A stretch of DNA of 64,000 nt from Actinocatenispora sera (GCF_018324685.1 NZ_AP023354.1:3596001-3660000); one strand, 5' to 3'; positions 16,006-24,921 are shown, counted from the stretch's first letter. The notes: generated by a model from the sequence alone, not told the origin. Numbers and translations: made by a program.

Positions 16006-16963
16006 CGGGCGCGCGCCGGCGATGCGCCGCCAGGAAGGCGTCGATGCCGTCGAGCAGCCGGGCCAGCCCGAACTCGAACATCGAGTCGAGGTCGGCGTCC
16101 ACCTCGTCGTGCATCGCCACCGACAGCTGCGGGAACCGCTCGGGGTCGGCGATCGCCAGCATCGACGGCTTCTGTTGCGCCATCCACTCCTCGTCGGTGA
16201 GCCCGGTGTCCTCCCGCGCCCGCAGCTCCGGCTCGATGTTGACCGCCAGCCCCCGGGTGTACATCAGCACGCTGAGCCCGAGCTGGAACCGGGTGCCGAG
16301 ATCCAGGCCGTACCCGTCGAAGGCGGCCAGCAGCCATTCGCTGTAGTCCATCCCGTTCGGGATCGACTGCGGGCGGGTCATCGACAGCGCCTGCGCGGCC
16401 CAGGGATGCCGCTGGCAGAACCCCCACATGACCCGGGCGGCGACCTCGCACCGGTCTCGCCAGCCGGCCGGCGGCGGATCGGGCAGCGACCGGGCGCCGA
16501 TCGCGGCGTCGAGCATCAGGTTGACCAGCTCGTCCCGGCTCGCCACGTACCGGTACACCGACATGGTGGCGATGCCGAGTTCGGTGGCGACCCGCCGCAT
16601 GGACACGCCGGCCAGGCCGTCCGCGTCGGCGAGGGCGATGGCCGCGCGCACCACCTCGTCCCGGCCGACCGCGGTCGTCGCGCGTGCGGCCGACCGTACC
16701 GGGTGCCGCCCGCTCTGTCGGTCCGCGGCGCCGGTGTGCGCGGCGGAGCGGGGCCGATCGGCGACGACGGTGCCGACGCCGGGAACCGGGTGGACCAGGC
16801 CGGCCTGGCGCAGCGCGGTCAGCGCCTTGGTGGCGGTCGCCATCGCCACGCCGTAGTCGGCGACCAGCCGCCGGGTCGACGGTACGGGAGCGCCGGGTAC
16901 CAGCTCGCCGGACTCGATGCGGGCCCGGATGTCCGTCACGATCTGCCGGTACGTCGCCGCCAT
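15968..16963 (-). CDS. GntR-TetR fusion transcriptional regulator
   Basis: The 331-residue protein joins two DNA-binding modules. Residues 1-75 are a GntR winged helix (YRQIVTDIRARIESGELVPG, then GVAMATATKALTALRQAGLV), followed by an Arg/Ala-rich linker. Residues of about 105-155 are a TetR helix-turn-helix (VSMRRVATELGIATMSVYRYV), followed by a TetR_C-type ligand domain. Such fusions are known in actinomycetes and usually repress a divergent oxidoreductase. ATG at 16961-16963 follows GGAGGTGG. It is divergent from the FAD monooxygenase gene, and two identical palindromes lie just upstream. Confidence 0.85.
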   Translation of the reverse strand: MAATYRQIVTDIRARIESGELVPGAPVPSTRRLVADYGVAMATATKALTALRQAGLVHPVPGVGTVVADRPRSAAHTGAADRQSGRHPVRSAARATTAVGRDEVVRAAIALADADGLAGVSMRRVATELGIATMSVYRYVASRDELVNLMLDAAIGARSLPDPPPAGWRDRCEVAARVMWGFCQRHPWAAQALSMTRPQSIPNGMDYSEWLLAAFDGYGLDLGTRFQLGLSVLMYTRGLAVNIEPELRAREDTGLTDEEWMAQQKPSMLAIADPERFPQLSVAMHDEVDADLDSMFEFGLARLLDGIDAFLAAHRRRAPASRRTRAAGTDR

Positions 16964-16973
16964 CGCCACCTCC

Positions 16974-17015
16974 GCACTAGTGCACCGGATCATACGCCAC
17001 CTAGTGCACTAGTGC
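16974..17015. promoter_or_regulatory. Paired GCACTAGTGC operators
   Basis: The perfect 10-bp palindrome GCACTAGTGC occurs at 16974-16983 and 17006-17015, centre to centre 32 bp (three turns). An extra CTAGT half precedes the second copy. They lie 10 bp upstream of the GntR-TetR start, so autoregulation is likely; the divergent monooxygenase promoter is about 40-70 bp further on. Confidence 0.65.
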
Positions 17016-17050
17016 GTTGCGTGTCATCAATTCGATTGCAGCACAACGAC

Positions 17051-17084
17051 TTGGTGCTTCACGGCGGTGTATGTACAGTGTACC
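17051..17084 (+). promoter_or_regulatory. Promoter of the FAD monooxygenase with a GTAC repeat
   Basis: TTGGTG (17051-17056), a 17-bp spacer and TACAGT (17074-17079) form a plausible vegetative promoter 55 bp before the gene. The -10 is embedded in GTAC-AGT-GTAC (17073-17083), a TetR-type inverted repeat distinct from the GCACTAGTGC pair. Confidence 0.45.
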
Positions 17085-17134
17085 GACAGCGCCGGCGACA
17101 AACCCGTGCCGGTGTACGGACGAGGGAGCGAACC

Positions 17135-18346
17135 ATGACCCAGGTGTTGATCAGTGGGGCGAGCATCGCCGGCCCGGCCCTCGCGTACTGGCTGCGCCGG
17201 TACGGGATGGACGTCACGGTGGTGGAGCGGGCGCCGGCGCTGCGGCCCGGCGGGCAGGGCATCGACGTGCGCGGCGCCGCCCGTACCGTGATCGAGCGGA
17301 TGGGGCTGATGGCGCAGGTGCGCGCCGCGCACACCGGCACCCGCGGCATCGCCAACGTCGACGCGCACAACCGGCGCACGGCGGAGATGCCGGCGGACGC
17401 GTTCGGCGACTCCGGCGGCATCGTCGCCGACCTGGAGATACTGCGCGCCGACCTGGCGCGGATCCTGGTCGACGCGAGCGACGGGGTCGAGTACCTGTTC
17501 GACGACACGATCACCGCGCTGGATCAGCACGACGACGGTGTGGACGTGACGTTCGAGCGGGCCGGTGCGCGATGGTTCGACCTGGTGGTCGGCGCCGACG
17601 GGATCTTCTCGACGACCCGGCGGATCGCCTTCGGCGCCGACCGGTGGCGCATGGCCGACTCCGGGTACCACCGGGCCGTGTTCACCGCGCGCACCTCGCT
17701 GCGGCTGGACGGCTGGGAGCTGATGTACTCGATGCCGGCCGGCAACGGCACCAGCGGCGGTCGCAACGTGCTGCTCTACCCGGCGCACGGTGAGGCGCGG
17801 GCGATGTTCCACTTCGCCTGCGACCCGATCGAGTACGACCGGCGCGACGTCGAGGCGCAGAAGGCGATCGTGGCGCGCACCTTCGCCGGCGAGGGCTGGC
17901 AGGTGCCGGAGCTGCTCGACTCGATGGCCGAGGCGCCCGACTTCTACTTCGACCGCGTCGGCAAGATCGAGATGGACCGCTGGTACACGGGCCGGGTGAT
18001 CCTGCTCGGCGACTCGTGCTTCGCCGGCTCGGTCGGGATGGGCACCTCGATGGCGATCGTCGGCGGGTACGTGCTGGCCGGCGAGCTCGCCGCGGCCGGT
18101 GGCGACCCCCGCAGCGCGTTCCCGGCGTACCAGGCGCGGATGGCCGACTACGTGGCGGCGAACCGCAAGCCGCTGCCCGGCGGGGTCAAGGGGTTCCTGC
18201 CGGCGACCGCCCGCGGCATCCGGATGCGGGACTGGTCGATGCGGATGATGACCAAGCTGCCCGGCGCCGGGAAGCTGATGGGCGGCATCGACAAGGCGGT
18301 CAACGCCATCGAGCTGCCGGACTACCCGGTGCCGGCCGCGCACTGA
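17135..18346 (+). CDS. FAD-dependent monooxygenase (PHBH-like fold)
   Basis: The 403-residue flavoprotein has the FAD motif VLISGASIAGPALAYWL, the DG motif LVVGADGIFSTTR and the second FAD motif VILLGDSCFAGSVGMGTS (GD motif). This is the group A hydroxylase family, using NAD(P)H and O2 to hydroxylate aromatic or polyketide-like substrates; many relatives inactivate drugs such as tetracycline or rifampicin. The substrate cannot be told from sequence. ATG at 17135 follows GAGGGAG. It is divergent from the GntR-TetR regulator, which probably represses it until its ligand is present. Confidence 0.87.
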   Translation: MTQVLISGASIAGPALAYWLRRYGMDVTVVERAPALRPGGQGIDVRGAARTVIERMGLMAQVRAAHTGTRGIANVDAHNRRTAEMPADAFGDSGGIVADLEILRADLARILVDASDGVEYLFDDTITALDQHDDGVDVTFERAGARWFDLVVGADGIFSTTRRIAFGADRWRMADSGYHRAVFTARTSLRLDGWELMYSMPAGNGTSGGRNVLLYPAHGEARAMFHFACDPIEYDRRDVEAQKAIVARTFAGEGWQVPELLDSMAEAPDFYFDRVGKIEMDRWYTGRVILLGDSCFAGSVGMGTSMAIVGGYVLAGELAAAGGDPRSAFPAYQARMADYVAANRKPLPGGVKGFLPATARGIRMRDWSMRMMTKLPGAGKLMGGIDKAVNAIELPDYPVPAAH

Positions 18347-18386
18347 CCGGCACCGGGGGCCGGGCGGCCCGCGCACGGACCGACGC

Positions 18387-18459
18387 CGGCCGCCCGGCGG
18401 CAAGCCCTCGGACGGCCGCCTGGCGGTAGGTACTCGGGCGGCCGCGCGGCGGTCAGCCC
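18387..18459. repeat. Tandem array, about 3 x 26 bp
   Basis: Units start at 18387, 18413 and 18439 (CGGCCGCCCGGCGGCAAGCC and variants). The third unit runs into the stop codon of the rtcB remnant, and the earlier copies resemble that stop-proximal sequence. Confidence 0.7.
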
Positions 18460-18521
18460 TTGATGCAGATCACCTGGCGCAGCCGCTGGACCACCTCGAC
18501 CAGATCCGACTGCTGCGCCAT
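18453..18521 (-). pseudogene. rtcB: C-terminal remnant of RtcB RNA ligase gene
   Basis: The minus strand encodes MAQQSDLVEVVQRLRQVICI then KG and a stop. This is the highly conserved C-terminus of RtcB, the GTP-dependent 3'-phosphate/5'-hydroxyl RNA ligase, which ends 'QsDLVevvhtLRQVvcVKG'. Upstream codons on the same strand stay open for some 15 residues (PCDANVAAG...) but do not match RtcB, and the remaining 350-plus residues are absent. The bases beyond are occupied by a homing endonuclease gene on the other strand. The remnant is too short to be functional, so the ligase gene was lost by deletion or rearrangement at this point. Confidence 0.7.
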
Positions 18522-18581
18522 GCCTGCTGCCACATTCGCGTCGCACGGGGAAATGTCGGACCTTGCCTCTACCCTCCGCCC

Positions 18582-19361
18582 ATGTTCTTCGACCTAACGA
18601 ACCCGGACCATGCCTATTTCTTCGGGTTCGTGCAGACCGACGGTTCGCTGTACGCGGGGAAGGGGCAAAAGGGGAAACTGTCCATCGAACTGCAGGCGCA
18701 CGATGTCGACATGCTCAAACGGTTTCAACGGTTGCTGCCATTCAACAGTTCGATCATCTTTCGAACACGCGACACCAACTTCGCGGTCGGGTACCGCTCC
18801 GCGGTCTGGACACTGTCCTCATTGACCGCGCGACAGGAACTGGTGTCTCTTGGGCTCATCGCCGGCCGGAAGTCGACCGCGTCTCGCCCGCCCGACGGTT
18901 CGTTCAGTCACAACGACTACCTACGTGGCCTGATCGATGGTGACGGCTCGGTTGGAACGACCGCTCGCGGGTATCCGTTCGTCAGCTTCACGACAGCGAG
19001 CGACGACCTGGCCGCGTTCTTCTGCGCCGAGATCAAACGGATCACTGGTGCGATGCGGTCCGCCAGAGCGAACGCCCGCGACGGCGTGTACAACCTCATG
19101 GTGATGTCGGACCCCGCCGCTGAACTCGCCGCCACGTTGTACCCCGAAGACTGCCTGGCGCTACCCCGGAAGGCGGCAGCGGCTCGATCGATCGCGACCT
19201 GGACTCGACCCGCCGGGATGCGCAGGCGATCGTCGCCACGGCGCTGGACGCCGGAAGAAGACGACGTGGTTCTCGCCCTATCCACTTCTGAAGCCGCCGA
19301 GCGGCTCGGCCGTACCAAACAGAGCGTGAACCTTCGTCGCTGGCGCCTCCGACACGAGTAA
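18582..19361 (+). CDS. LAGLIDADG homing endonuclease with C-terminal Myb-like module
   Basis: The 259-residue protein has two LAGLIDADG helices, AYFFGFVQTDGSLY (residues 11-24, Asp20) and YLRGLIDGDGSVG (113-125, Asp119/Asp121), as in single-chain enzymes that cut a long asymmetric site. Residues of about 220-258 (RRWTPEEDDVVLALS...SVNLRRWRLR) form a SANT/Myb-like DNA-binding tail. No intein splicing blocks are present, so it is free-standing. G+C and codon use are clearly lower than in neighbours (e.g. TTC TTC GAC CTA ACG AAC), a sign of recent transfer. TACCCT (18570-18575) precedes ATG by 6 nt without a ribosome binding site. Confidence 0.85.
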   Translation: MFFDLTNPDHAYFFGFVQTDGSLYAGKGQKGKLSIELQAHDVDMLKRFQRLLPFNSSIIFRTRDTNFAVGYRSAVWTLSSLTARQELVSLGLIAGRKSTASRPPDGSFSHNDYLRGLIDGDGSVGTTARGYPFVSFTTASDDLAAFFCAEIKRITGAMRSARANARDGVYNLMVMSDPAAELAATLYPEDCLALPRKAAAARSIATWTRPAGMRRRSSPRRWTPEEDDVVLALSTSEAAERLGRTKQSVNLRRWRLRHE

Positions 19362-19575
19362 ACGATCTCGTGACCCCTGTCGATGCGCATGGGCGCCGGG
19401 CGAAGGATCGGTTCGATGGTGGGCATCGCCTCGGCAACGTGGTTTGTCGGACCAAGGCCGTGTCGCCGCCAGCCGCCGTTTCAGCCAGGCCTGGTAGTGC
19501 CCAATCCGGGCGCCGCTGCGTGGGACGGTGGTCACCTGCCGCGGCCGGACGGGGCCGGTGGGGGAGGATGGCGGG

Positions 19576-22383
19576 ATGGTCGACACGCAGGATCTGGTGG
19601 CGGCGCTGGCGCGGGCCGGGGTGCCCGAGGTGGACGCCTCCACCCGCCGCCGCGCCGAGTACTCCACCGACGCCTCGCTGTACCGGGTGCCGCCCACCGC
19701 GGTGGCCTTCCCGCGCCATGCCGACGAGGTCGCCGCGGCGCTGTCGGTCTGTCGCGAGCTGGGCGTGCCGCTGACCGCCCGCGGCGCCGGTACCTCGATC
19801 GCCGGTAACGCGGTCGGCACCGGCCTGGTGCTCGACTTCTCCCGGCACCTCAACCGGATCGAGTCGGTCGATCCGGACGCCCGGACCGCCGTGGTGCAGC
19901 CCGGGGTGGTGCTCGACCAGCTGCAGCGCGAGGTCGCGCCGCACCGGCTGCGGTTCGGGCCGGAGCCCTCGACACACAGCCGCTGCACGTTCGGCGGCAT
20001 GATCGGCAACAACTCGTGCGGCTCCCGGGCGCTGGCGTACGGGCGGACCGCGGACAGCGTGCTGGACCTGGACGTTCTTGCCGGTACCGGGGAGCGGCTC
20101 ACCGCGGGCCGGGGCGCCGATCCGGCGTCCTCGCCGGTGCTGTCCGCGCTGCACCAGGTCACCCGGGAGCACCTGGCGACCATCCGTACCGAGCTGGGCC
20201 GGTTCGGCCGGCAGGTGTCCGGTTACTCGCTGGAGCACCTGCTGCCGGAGCGCGACTTCGACGTGGCCCGCGCCCTGGTCGGCACCGAGGGCGGCTGCGC
20301 GGTGTTGCTGCGCGGCACCGTCTCGCTGGTGCCGGTGCCGCCGGCGACGATCCTGGTCGCGCTGGGCTATCCGAGCATGGCCGAGGCCGCCGACGCGGTA
20401 CCGGCGCTGCTGCCGCACCAGCCGATCGCGCTGGAGGGCCTGGACCTCCGGATCGTCGACGTGGTGCGCACCCGGCGCGGCGCCGCCGCCGTACCGCCGC
20501 TGCCGGACGGGGAGGGGTGGCTCTTCGCCGAGCTGGCCGGCGGGTCGGCGGCGGAGCTCGCGGCCGCGGCGCAGGCGCTGATCGCGGACGCCGGTGCGCT
20601 GGACGCCGCGGTGGTGACCGATGCGGCGGCGGTGTGGCGGATCCGGGAGGCGGGCGCCGCGCTGTCCCAGCGGTCGGTGGACAACCGCCCGGCGTACGCG
20701 GGTTGGGAGGATTCCGCGGTGCCGCCGGAGAAGCTCGGCGCCTACCTGCGGGAGTTCGACGAGCTGCTGGCGGCGCAGGGCCTGACCGGCATGCCGTACG
20801 GGCACTTCGGCGACGGCTGCCTGCACGTGCGGATCGACTTCCCGCTGTCCGACGGCGATCCCGGGGTGCGCCGGTTCCGGGAGTTCCTGACCGAGGCGGC
20901 GAAGCTGGTCGCCTCCTACGGCGGGTCGATGTCCGGCGAGCACGGTGACGGGCGGGCCCGCGGAGAGCTGCTGCCGCTGATGTACTCGCCGGCCGCCCTG
21001 TCGGCGTTCGCCGCGGTCAAGGACGTGTTCGACCCGGACGGCGTGCTCAACCCCGGGGTGATCGTGCGGCCCCGCCCGGTCGACGCCGACCTGCGGGTAC
21101 CGGCGGCCCGACCGGTCACCGAGCGGCTGGCGCTGGCGTTGCGGCACGACCACGGCGACTTCGGCACCGCCGTACACCGGTGTACCGGGGTGGGGGTGTG
21201 CCGCGCCGACAACACCGGTGGCGGCGGGGTGATGTGCCCGTCGTACGTGGCGACCCGGGACGAGAAGGACTCCACCCGGGGCCGGTCCCGGGTGCTGCAG
21301 GAGATGCTGAACGGCACCCTGGTGCGCGACGGCTGGCGCTCGCCGGAGGTGCACGAGGCGCTGGATCTGTGCCTGTCCTGCAAGGGATGCGCGAGCGACT
21401 GCCCCGCCGGGGTGGACATGGCGAGCTACAAGGCCGAGGTGCTGTACCAGTCGTACCGCGGGCGGTTGCGGCCGGTGTCGCACTACACGCTGGGGATGCT
21501 GCCGCGGTGGTCCCGGCTGGCGTCCCGGGTGCCGGCGCTGGCGAACGCCGCGCTCGCCGCGCCGGGCGTGGCGTCGGTGGCCAAGCGGCTGGCCGGGGTG
21601 GACACCCGGCGCTCGGTGCCGCGGTTCGCGGCCCGCACGTTCCGGCACTGGTTCAACAACCGTCCACATCGGACGGACGGGGATCCGGTGCTGCTGTGGG
21701 TGGACACGTTCACCAACCACTTCACCCCGGCGGTCGGTGCGGCCGCGGTCCGGGTACTGGAACGGGCCGGGTTCGCCGTGCGGCTGTCGGATCCCGGGCT
21801 GTGCTGCGGGCTGACCTGGATCTCCACCGGCCAGCTGGACGCGGCGAAGCGCATCCTGCGCCGCTCGGTGGCCACCCTCGCTCCGCACGCCCGCAGCGGC
21901 GTACCGATCGTGGGGCTGGAGCCGTCGTGCACCGCGGTGCTGCGCAGCGATGCGGTGGAGCTGCTCGACCACGACGTCGCCCGCAGGGTCGCGGACGCCA
22001 GCCACACGCTCGCCGAACTGCTCGGCGAGCGGCCCGGCTGGCAGCCGCCGGACCTGTCCGGGGTCGAGGTGCTCGCCCAGCCGCACTGCCACCAGCACGC
22101 GGTCATGGGTTGGGACGCCGACCGGGCGCTGCTGGAGCGGGCCGGTGCGACGGTGACCTCGGTCGGCGGGTGCTGCGGGCTGGCCGGCAACTTCGGGATG
22201 GAGCGCGGCCACTACGAGGTGTCGGTCGCGGTGGCCGAGTCGGCGCTGCTGCCCGCGGTACGCGAGGCGGAGCGCGACACGGTGGTCCTCGCCGACGGCT
22301 TCTCCTGCCGTACCCAGCTGGCCGATCTCGCCGACCGCCCCGGCCGGCACCTGGTCGAGCTGCTGGACGCCCCGGCCGGTTGA
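19576..22383 (+). CDS. FAD-binding and [4Fe-4S]-binding oxidoreductase (D-lactate dehydrogenase-like GlcD-GlcF fusion)
   Basis: The 935-residue protein fuses a GlcD-type FAD domain to a GlcF-type Fe-S domain. Seen in order: PP-loop FAD motif TARGAGTSIAGNAVG, FGGMIGNNSCGSRAL, the catalytic-domain block GHFGDGCLHVRIDF and SGEHGDGRARGELL, ferredoxin clusters CTGVGVCR...MCPSY and CLSCKGCASDCPAG, and two CCG domains (LCCGLTW; GCCGLAGNFGME). Such proteins oxidise D-lactate or another D-2-hydroxy acid and pass electrons to quinone or a carrier at the membrane. ATG at 19576 gives the correct N-terminus and is 6 nt after GAGGAT. It appears monocistronic. Confidence 0.9.
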   Translation: MVDTQDLVAALARAGVPEVDASTRRRAEYSTDASLYRVPPTAVAFPRHADEVAAALSVCRELGVPLTARGAGTSIAGNAVGTGLVLDFSRHLNRIESVDPDARTAVVQPGVVLDQLQREVAPHRLRFGPEPSTHSRCTFGGMIGNNSCGSRALAYGRTADSVLDLDVLAGTGERLTAGRGADPASSPVLSALHQVTREHLATIRTELGRFGRQVSGYSLEHLLPERDFDVARALVGTEGGCAVLLRGTVSLVPVPPATILVALGYPSMAEAADAVPALLPHQPIALEGLDLRIVDVVRTRRGAAAVPPLPDGEGWLFAELAGGSAAELAAAAQALIADAGALDAAVVTDAAAVWRIREAGAALSQRSVDNRPAYAGWEDSAVPPEKLGAYLREFDELLAAQGLTGMPYGHFGDGCLHVRIDFPLSDGDPGVRRFREFLTEAAKLVASYGGSMSGEHGDGRARGELLPLMYSPAALSAFAAVKDVFDPDGVLNPGVIVRPRPVDADLRVPAARPVTERLALALRHDHGDFGTAVHRCTGVGVCRADNTGGGGVMCPSYVATRDEKDSTRGRSRVLQEMLNGTLVRDGWRSPEVHEALDLCLSCKGCASDCPAGVDMASYKAEVLYQSYRGRLRPVSHYTLGMLPRWSRLASRVPALANAALAAPGVASVAKRLAGVDTRRSVPRFAARTFRHWFNNRPHRTDGDPVLLWVDTFTNHFTPAVGAAAVRVLERAGFAVRLSDPGLCCGLTWISTGQLDAAKRILRRSVATLAPHARSGVPIVGLEPSCTAVLRSDAVELLDHDVARRVADASHTLAELLGERPGWQPPDLSGVEVLAQPHCHQHAVMGWDADRALLERAGATVTSVGGCCGLAGNFGMERGHYEVSVAVAESALLPAVREAERDTVVLADGFSCRTQLADLADRPGRHLVELLDAPAG

Positions 22384-22396
22384 CCTGCGCACGCAA

Positions 22397-22427
22397 CCGG
22401 CCGTACCGAAGGGATCGGTACGGCCGG
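22397..22427. terminator. Bidirectional hairpin between convergent genes
   Basis: CCGGCCGTACC (22397-22407) pairs perfectly with GGTACGGCCGG (22417-22427) around a 9-nt loop. It lies 13 bp after one stop and 12 bp before the stop of the convergent ABC permease gene. Confidence 0.7.
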
Positions 22428-22439
22428 CCGCCGGTGTGC

Positions 22440-23201
22440 TCAGGCGAACTTGCGCCGGTAGATGACCATCGCCGCCGCGTAGGCGGCGAGCAGGATGCCG
22501 ACGCACCAGGCGAGCGCGATCCAGATGTCGTGGCCGACCGGCTGCCCCTGCAGCAGCGCCCGGAGCGCGTTGACGATCGAGGTGACCGGCTGGTTCTCCG
22601 CGAACGCCCGTACCGGGCCGGGCATCGTGTCGGTGGGCACGAACGCCGAGCTGACGAACGGCAGGAAGATGATCGGGTAGGAGAATGCGGTCGCCCCGTC
22701 GGGGGAGGACGCCGACAGCCCGGCGATCACCGCGATCCAGGTCAGCGCGAGGGTGAACAGCACCAGGATGCCGACCACCGATAGCCAGTCCAGCACCCCG
22801 GCCGAGGAGCGGAACCCGATGGCGAAGCCGACCCCGATGATGATCGCCACCGAGACCAGGTTGGACACCAGCGAGGTCAGTACGTGTCCCCACAGCACCG
22901 ATGAGCGGGCGATCGGCATCGAGTGGAACCGCTCGAAGATGCCGCCCTTCAGATCGTTGAACAGCCGGAACGCGGTGTAGGAGATGCCGCTCGCGATCGC
23001 GATCAGCAGGATGCCGGGCATCAGGTAGTTGACGTAGTGGTCGGTGCCGGCCCGGATCGCGCCACCGAACACGAAGACGAACAGCAGCATGAACCCGATC
23101 GGCATGATCGTGACGGTGATGATGGTGTCCAGGCTGCGGGTGATGTGCCGCATCGAGCGGCCGAGCATCACACCGGTGTCGCTGAGGGTGTGCGCGGTCA
23201 T
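22440..23201 (-). CDS. DrrB-like ABC-2 transporter permease
   Basis: The 253-residue membrane protein has six hydrophobic segments and the ABC-2 signature in its C-terminal half (TAFSYPIIFLPFVSSAFVP...PGPVRAFAENQPVTSIV), closely matching daunorubicin-resistance DrrB. It forms the membrane channel for the adjacent ATPase. Its start overlaps the ATPase stop (ATGA), indicating translational coupling. Substrates of this family include drugs and lipids. Confidence 0.88.
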   Translation of the reverse strand: MTAHTLSDTGVMLGRSMRHITRSLDTIITVTIMPIGFMLLFVFVFGGAIRAGTDHYVNYLMPGILLIAIASGISYTAFRLFNDLKGGIFERFHSMPIARSSVLWGHVLTSLVSNLVSVAIIIGVGFAIGFRSSAGVLDWLSVVGILVLFTLALTWIAVIAGLSASSPDGATAFSYPIIFLPFVSSAFVPTDTMPGPVRAFAENQPVTSIVNALRALLQGQPVGHDIWIALAWCVGILLAAYAAAMVIYRRKFA

Positions 23202-23989
23202 GACTGCTGCTCCTGCTTCTGCTGGTGGTTGGTGTGGTCGTCGTCGACGATCGCCAGGAAGATCTCCTCGAGCGTGGGCTGCCGCTCCACGTACTCCACC
23301 TGTGCCGGCGGCAGCAGCTGCCGCAGCTCGGCGAGGGTGCCGGAGACGATGATGGTGCCCTCGTGCAGGATCGCGATCCGGTCCGCGAGCTTCTCCGCCT
23401 CGTCCAGGTACTGGGTGGTCAGCAGCACCGTGGTGCCGCTGTCGGCGAGGTCCTGGATCACCTGCCAGACCTCGAGCCGGGCCTGCGGATCCAGGCCGGT
23501 ACTGGGCTCGTCGAGGAAGATGACCGCCGGGTCGCCGATGAGGCTCATCGCGATGTCCAGCCGGCGCCGCATGCCGCCGGAGTACGTCGCGACGCGGCGC
23601 CCGCCGGCCTCGGTGAGCCGGAACCGATCGAGCAGGTCGTCGGCGACCTTTCGAGGGTCGGCGACCCGGCGCAGCCGGGCGATCATGACCAGGTTCTCCC
23701 GGCCGGTGAGGATCTCGTCGACCGCGGCGAACTGCCCGGTGAGACTGATCGAGTCGCGTACCTTGCCCGGCGTCGCCGTCACGTCGAACCCGTTGACGCG
23801 GAGCACGCCGTCGTCGGGTGCCAGCAGGGTGGCGAGGATGCGGACCACGGTGGTCTTGCCGGCGCCGTTCGAGCCCAGCAGCGCGAAGATGCTCCCGCGC
23901 GGTACCTCGAAGTCGACGCCCTTGAGCACCTCCAGTTTCTGGTAGGACTTGCGCAGTCCGGTGACCTGGATAGCCGGCGCAGCGGTCAT
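23198..23989 (-). CDS. DrrA-like ABC transporter ATP-binding protein
   Basis: The 263-residue ATPase has Walker A GSNGAGKTT, signature YSGGMRRRLDIA, Walker B VIFLDEPSTGLDP and the switch His in VLLTTQYLDEAE (Gln replaces the usual His at TTH/TTQ, a known DrrA variant). The short C-terminal tail YVERQPTLEEIFLAIV is typical of the DrrA family. It energises the DrrB-like permease encoded next in the same operon. It lies 46 bp downstream of the DUF4097 gene. Confidence 0.9.
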   Translation of the reverse strand: MTAAPAIQVTGLRKSYQKLEVLKGVDFEVPRGSIFALLGSNGAGKTTVVRILATLLAPDDGVLRVNGFDVTATPGKVRDSISLTGQFAAVDEILTGRENLVMIARLRRVADPRKVADDLLDRFRLTEAGGRRVATYSGGMRRRLDIAMSLIGDPAVIFLDEPSTGLDPQARLEVWQVIQDLADSGTTVLLTTQYLDEAEKLADRIAILHEGTIIVSGTLAELRQLLPPAQVEYVERQPTLEEIFLAIVDDDHTNHQQKQEQQS

Positions 23990-24035
23990 CGCCCCGACTC
24001 CTTTCTGGTTGTCAGGTTCGTGGGAGGGTGCGGAA

Positions 24036-24881
24036 TCAGGCCCGGCGCAGCGTGATGTCGCCGTACGAGGTGCGGCACCGCACGGTGACCACCTCGTCGG
24101 ACGGCGCCGGGCCGGCGGTGCTGTCGAGCGTGTTGTCGATCCGGCCGAACTTCGTTTCCAGGTCGAGCTTGGCGGCGGTGCCGTCGGCCAACCCGACGCG
24201 GACGTTGCCGAACCCCGTCTCGGCGTCGATCCGGCCGCGGATCGCCCGCGCCACCCGCACCGAGCCTGCCGAGGTACGCGCCTGCACGTCGCCGCCCGCG
24301 TCGCCGACGGAGACGTCGCCGTTGGACGAGCGGACCTGCACGTCGCCGGTCACCGAGTCGACCTCGGTCGTCCCGTTGGAGTTCTTGACGGTCGCGTTGC
24401 CGCCGAGTGTGCCGATCCGGATCGCGCCGGAGCCGGTGGACACCTCGGCCGTGCCGTCGATGCGGCCGATGCCGATGTCCCCGACGGTACGGGCGCGCAG
24501 CGCACCGGTGTGCTCCAGCCGCAGCCGTCCGGTACCGGACTTGACCTGGCAGTCGCCGAGCGTGCCGGTGGTGACGACGTCGCCCATCGAGGCGCTGCTG
24601 CGCACCGCCGATCCGGTGGGCAGCTCGATCGTCACGTCGACCGACCAGGTCTTGTTGCTCCAGGAGATCCAGTTGCGCAGCCGGGTGCTGCGGATGTGCA
24701 GCTCGCCGTCGGCGAACTCGACCCGGGCCTGTTCGGCGGCGCGGACGTTCGAGTCGTCGTCCGGGTCGGTCGGTACGACCTCGACGACGGTGGTGTGGCG
24801 ATCGGAGGCGTGCACGGTGAGGTTGCCGACGAACAGTTCGGCGATCACCGCGATCGGTTCGGGTGTGTCGTAGCTGGGCAT
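24036..24881 (-). CDS. DUF4097 family beta-strand repeat protein (LiaG/adhesin-like)
   Basis: The 281-residue protein is built from repeated short beta-strands with Gly/Asn/Asp turns (VKSGTGRLRLEHTGALRARTV, VSTGSGAIRIGTLGGNATV, VRSSNGDVSVG), a right-handed beta-solenoid. Family members lie beside cell-envelope stress or ABC systems and are thought to sense or bind. There is no signal peptide or membrane anchor here, so it should be cytoplasmic. It sits between the ribbon-helix-helix gene (40 bp) and the ABC genes (46 bp) on one strand, so the four form an operon. The exact role is unknown. Confidence 0.8.
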   Translation of the reverse strand: MPSYDTPEPIAVIAELFVGNLTVHASDRHTTVVEVVPTDPDDDSNVRAAEQARVEFADGELHIRSTRLRNWISWSNKTWSVDVTIELPTGSAVRSSASMGDVVTTGTLGDCQVKSGTGRLRLEHTGALRARTVGDIGIGRIDGTAEVSTGSGAIRIGTLGGNATVKNSNGTTEVDSVTGDVQVRSSNGDVSVGDAGGDVQARTSAGSVRVARAIRGRIDAETGFGNVRVGLADGTAAKLDLETKFGRIDNTLDSTAGPAPSDEVVTVRCRTSYGDITLRRA

Positions 24882-24921
24882 GGTGGGCTCCGTTGCTGGG
24901 TCGTGGTGGACGGTGCGGGTG

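Noticed and set aside
18453-19361. Possible intein inside rtcB
   Set aside because: The endonuclease gene is on the strand opposite the rtcB remnant and no splicing motifs (Cys/Ser start, His-Asn end) are present.
19096-22893. Very long minus-strand open frame opposite the flavo/Fe-S protein
   Set aside because: Antisense shadow with low-complexity translation; the plus-strand gene has all expected motifs.
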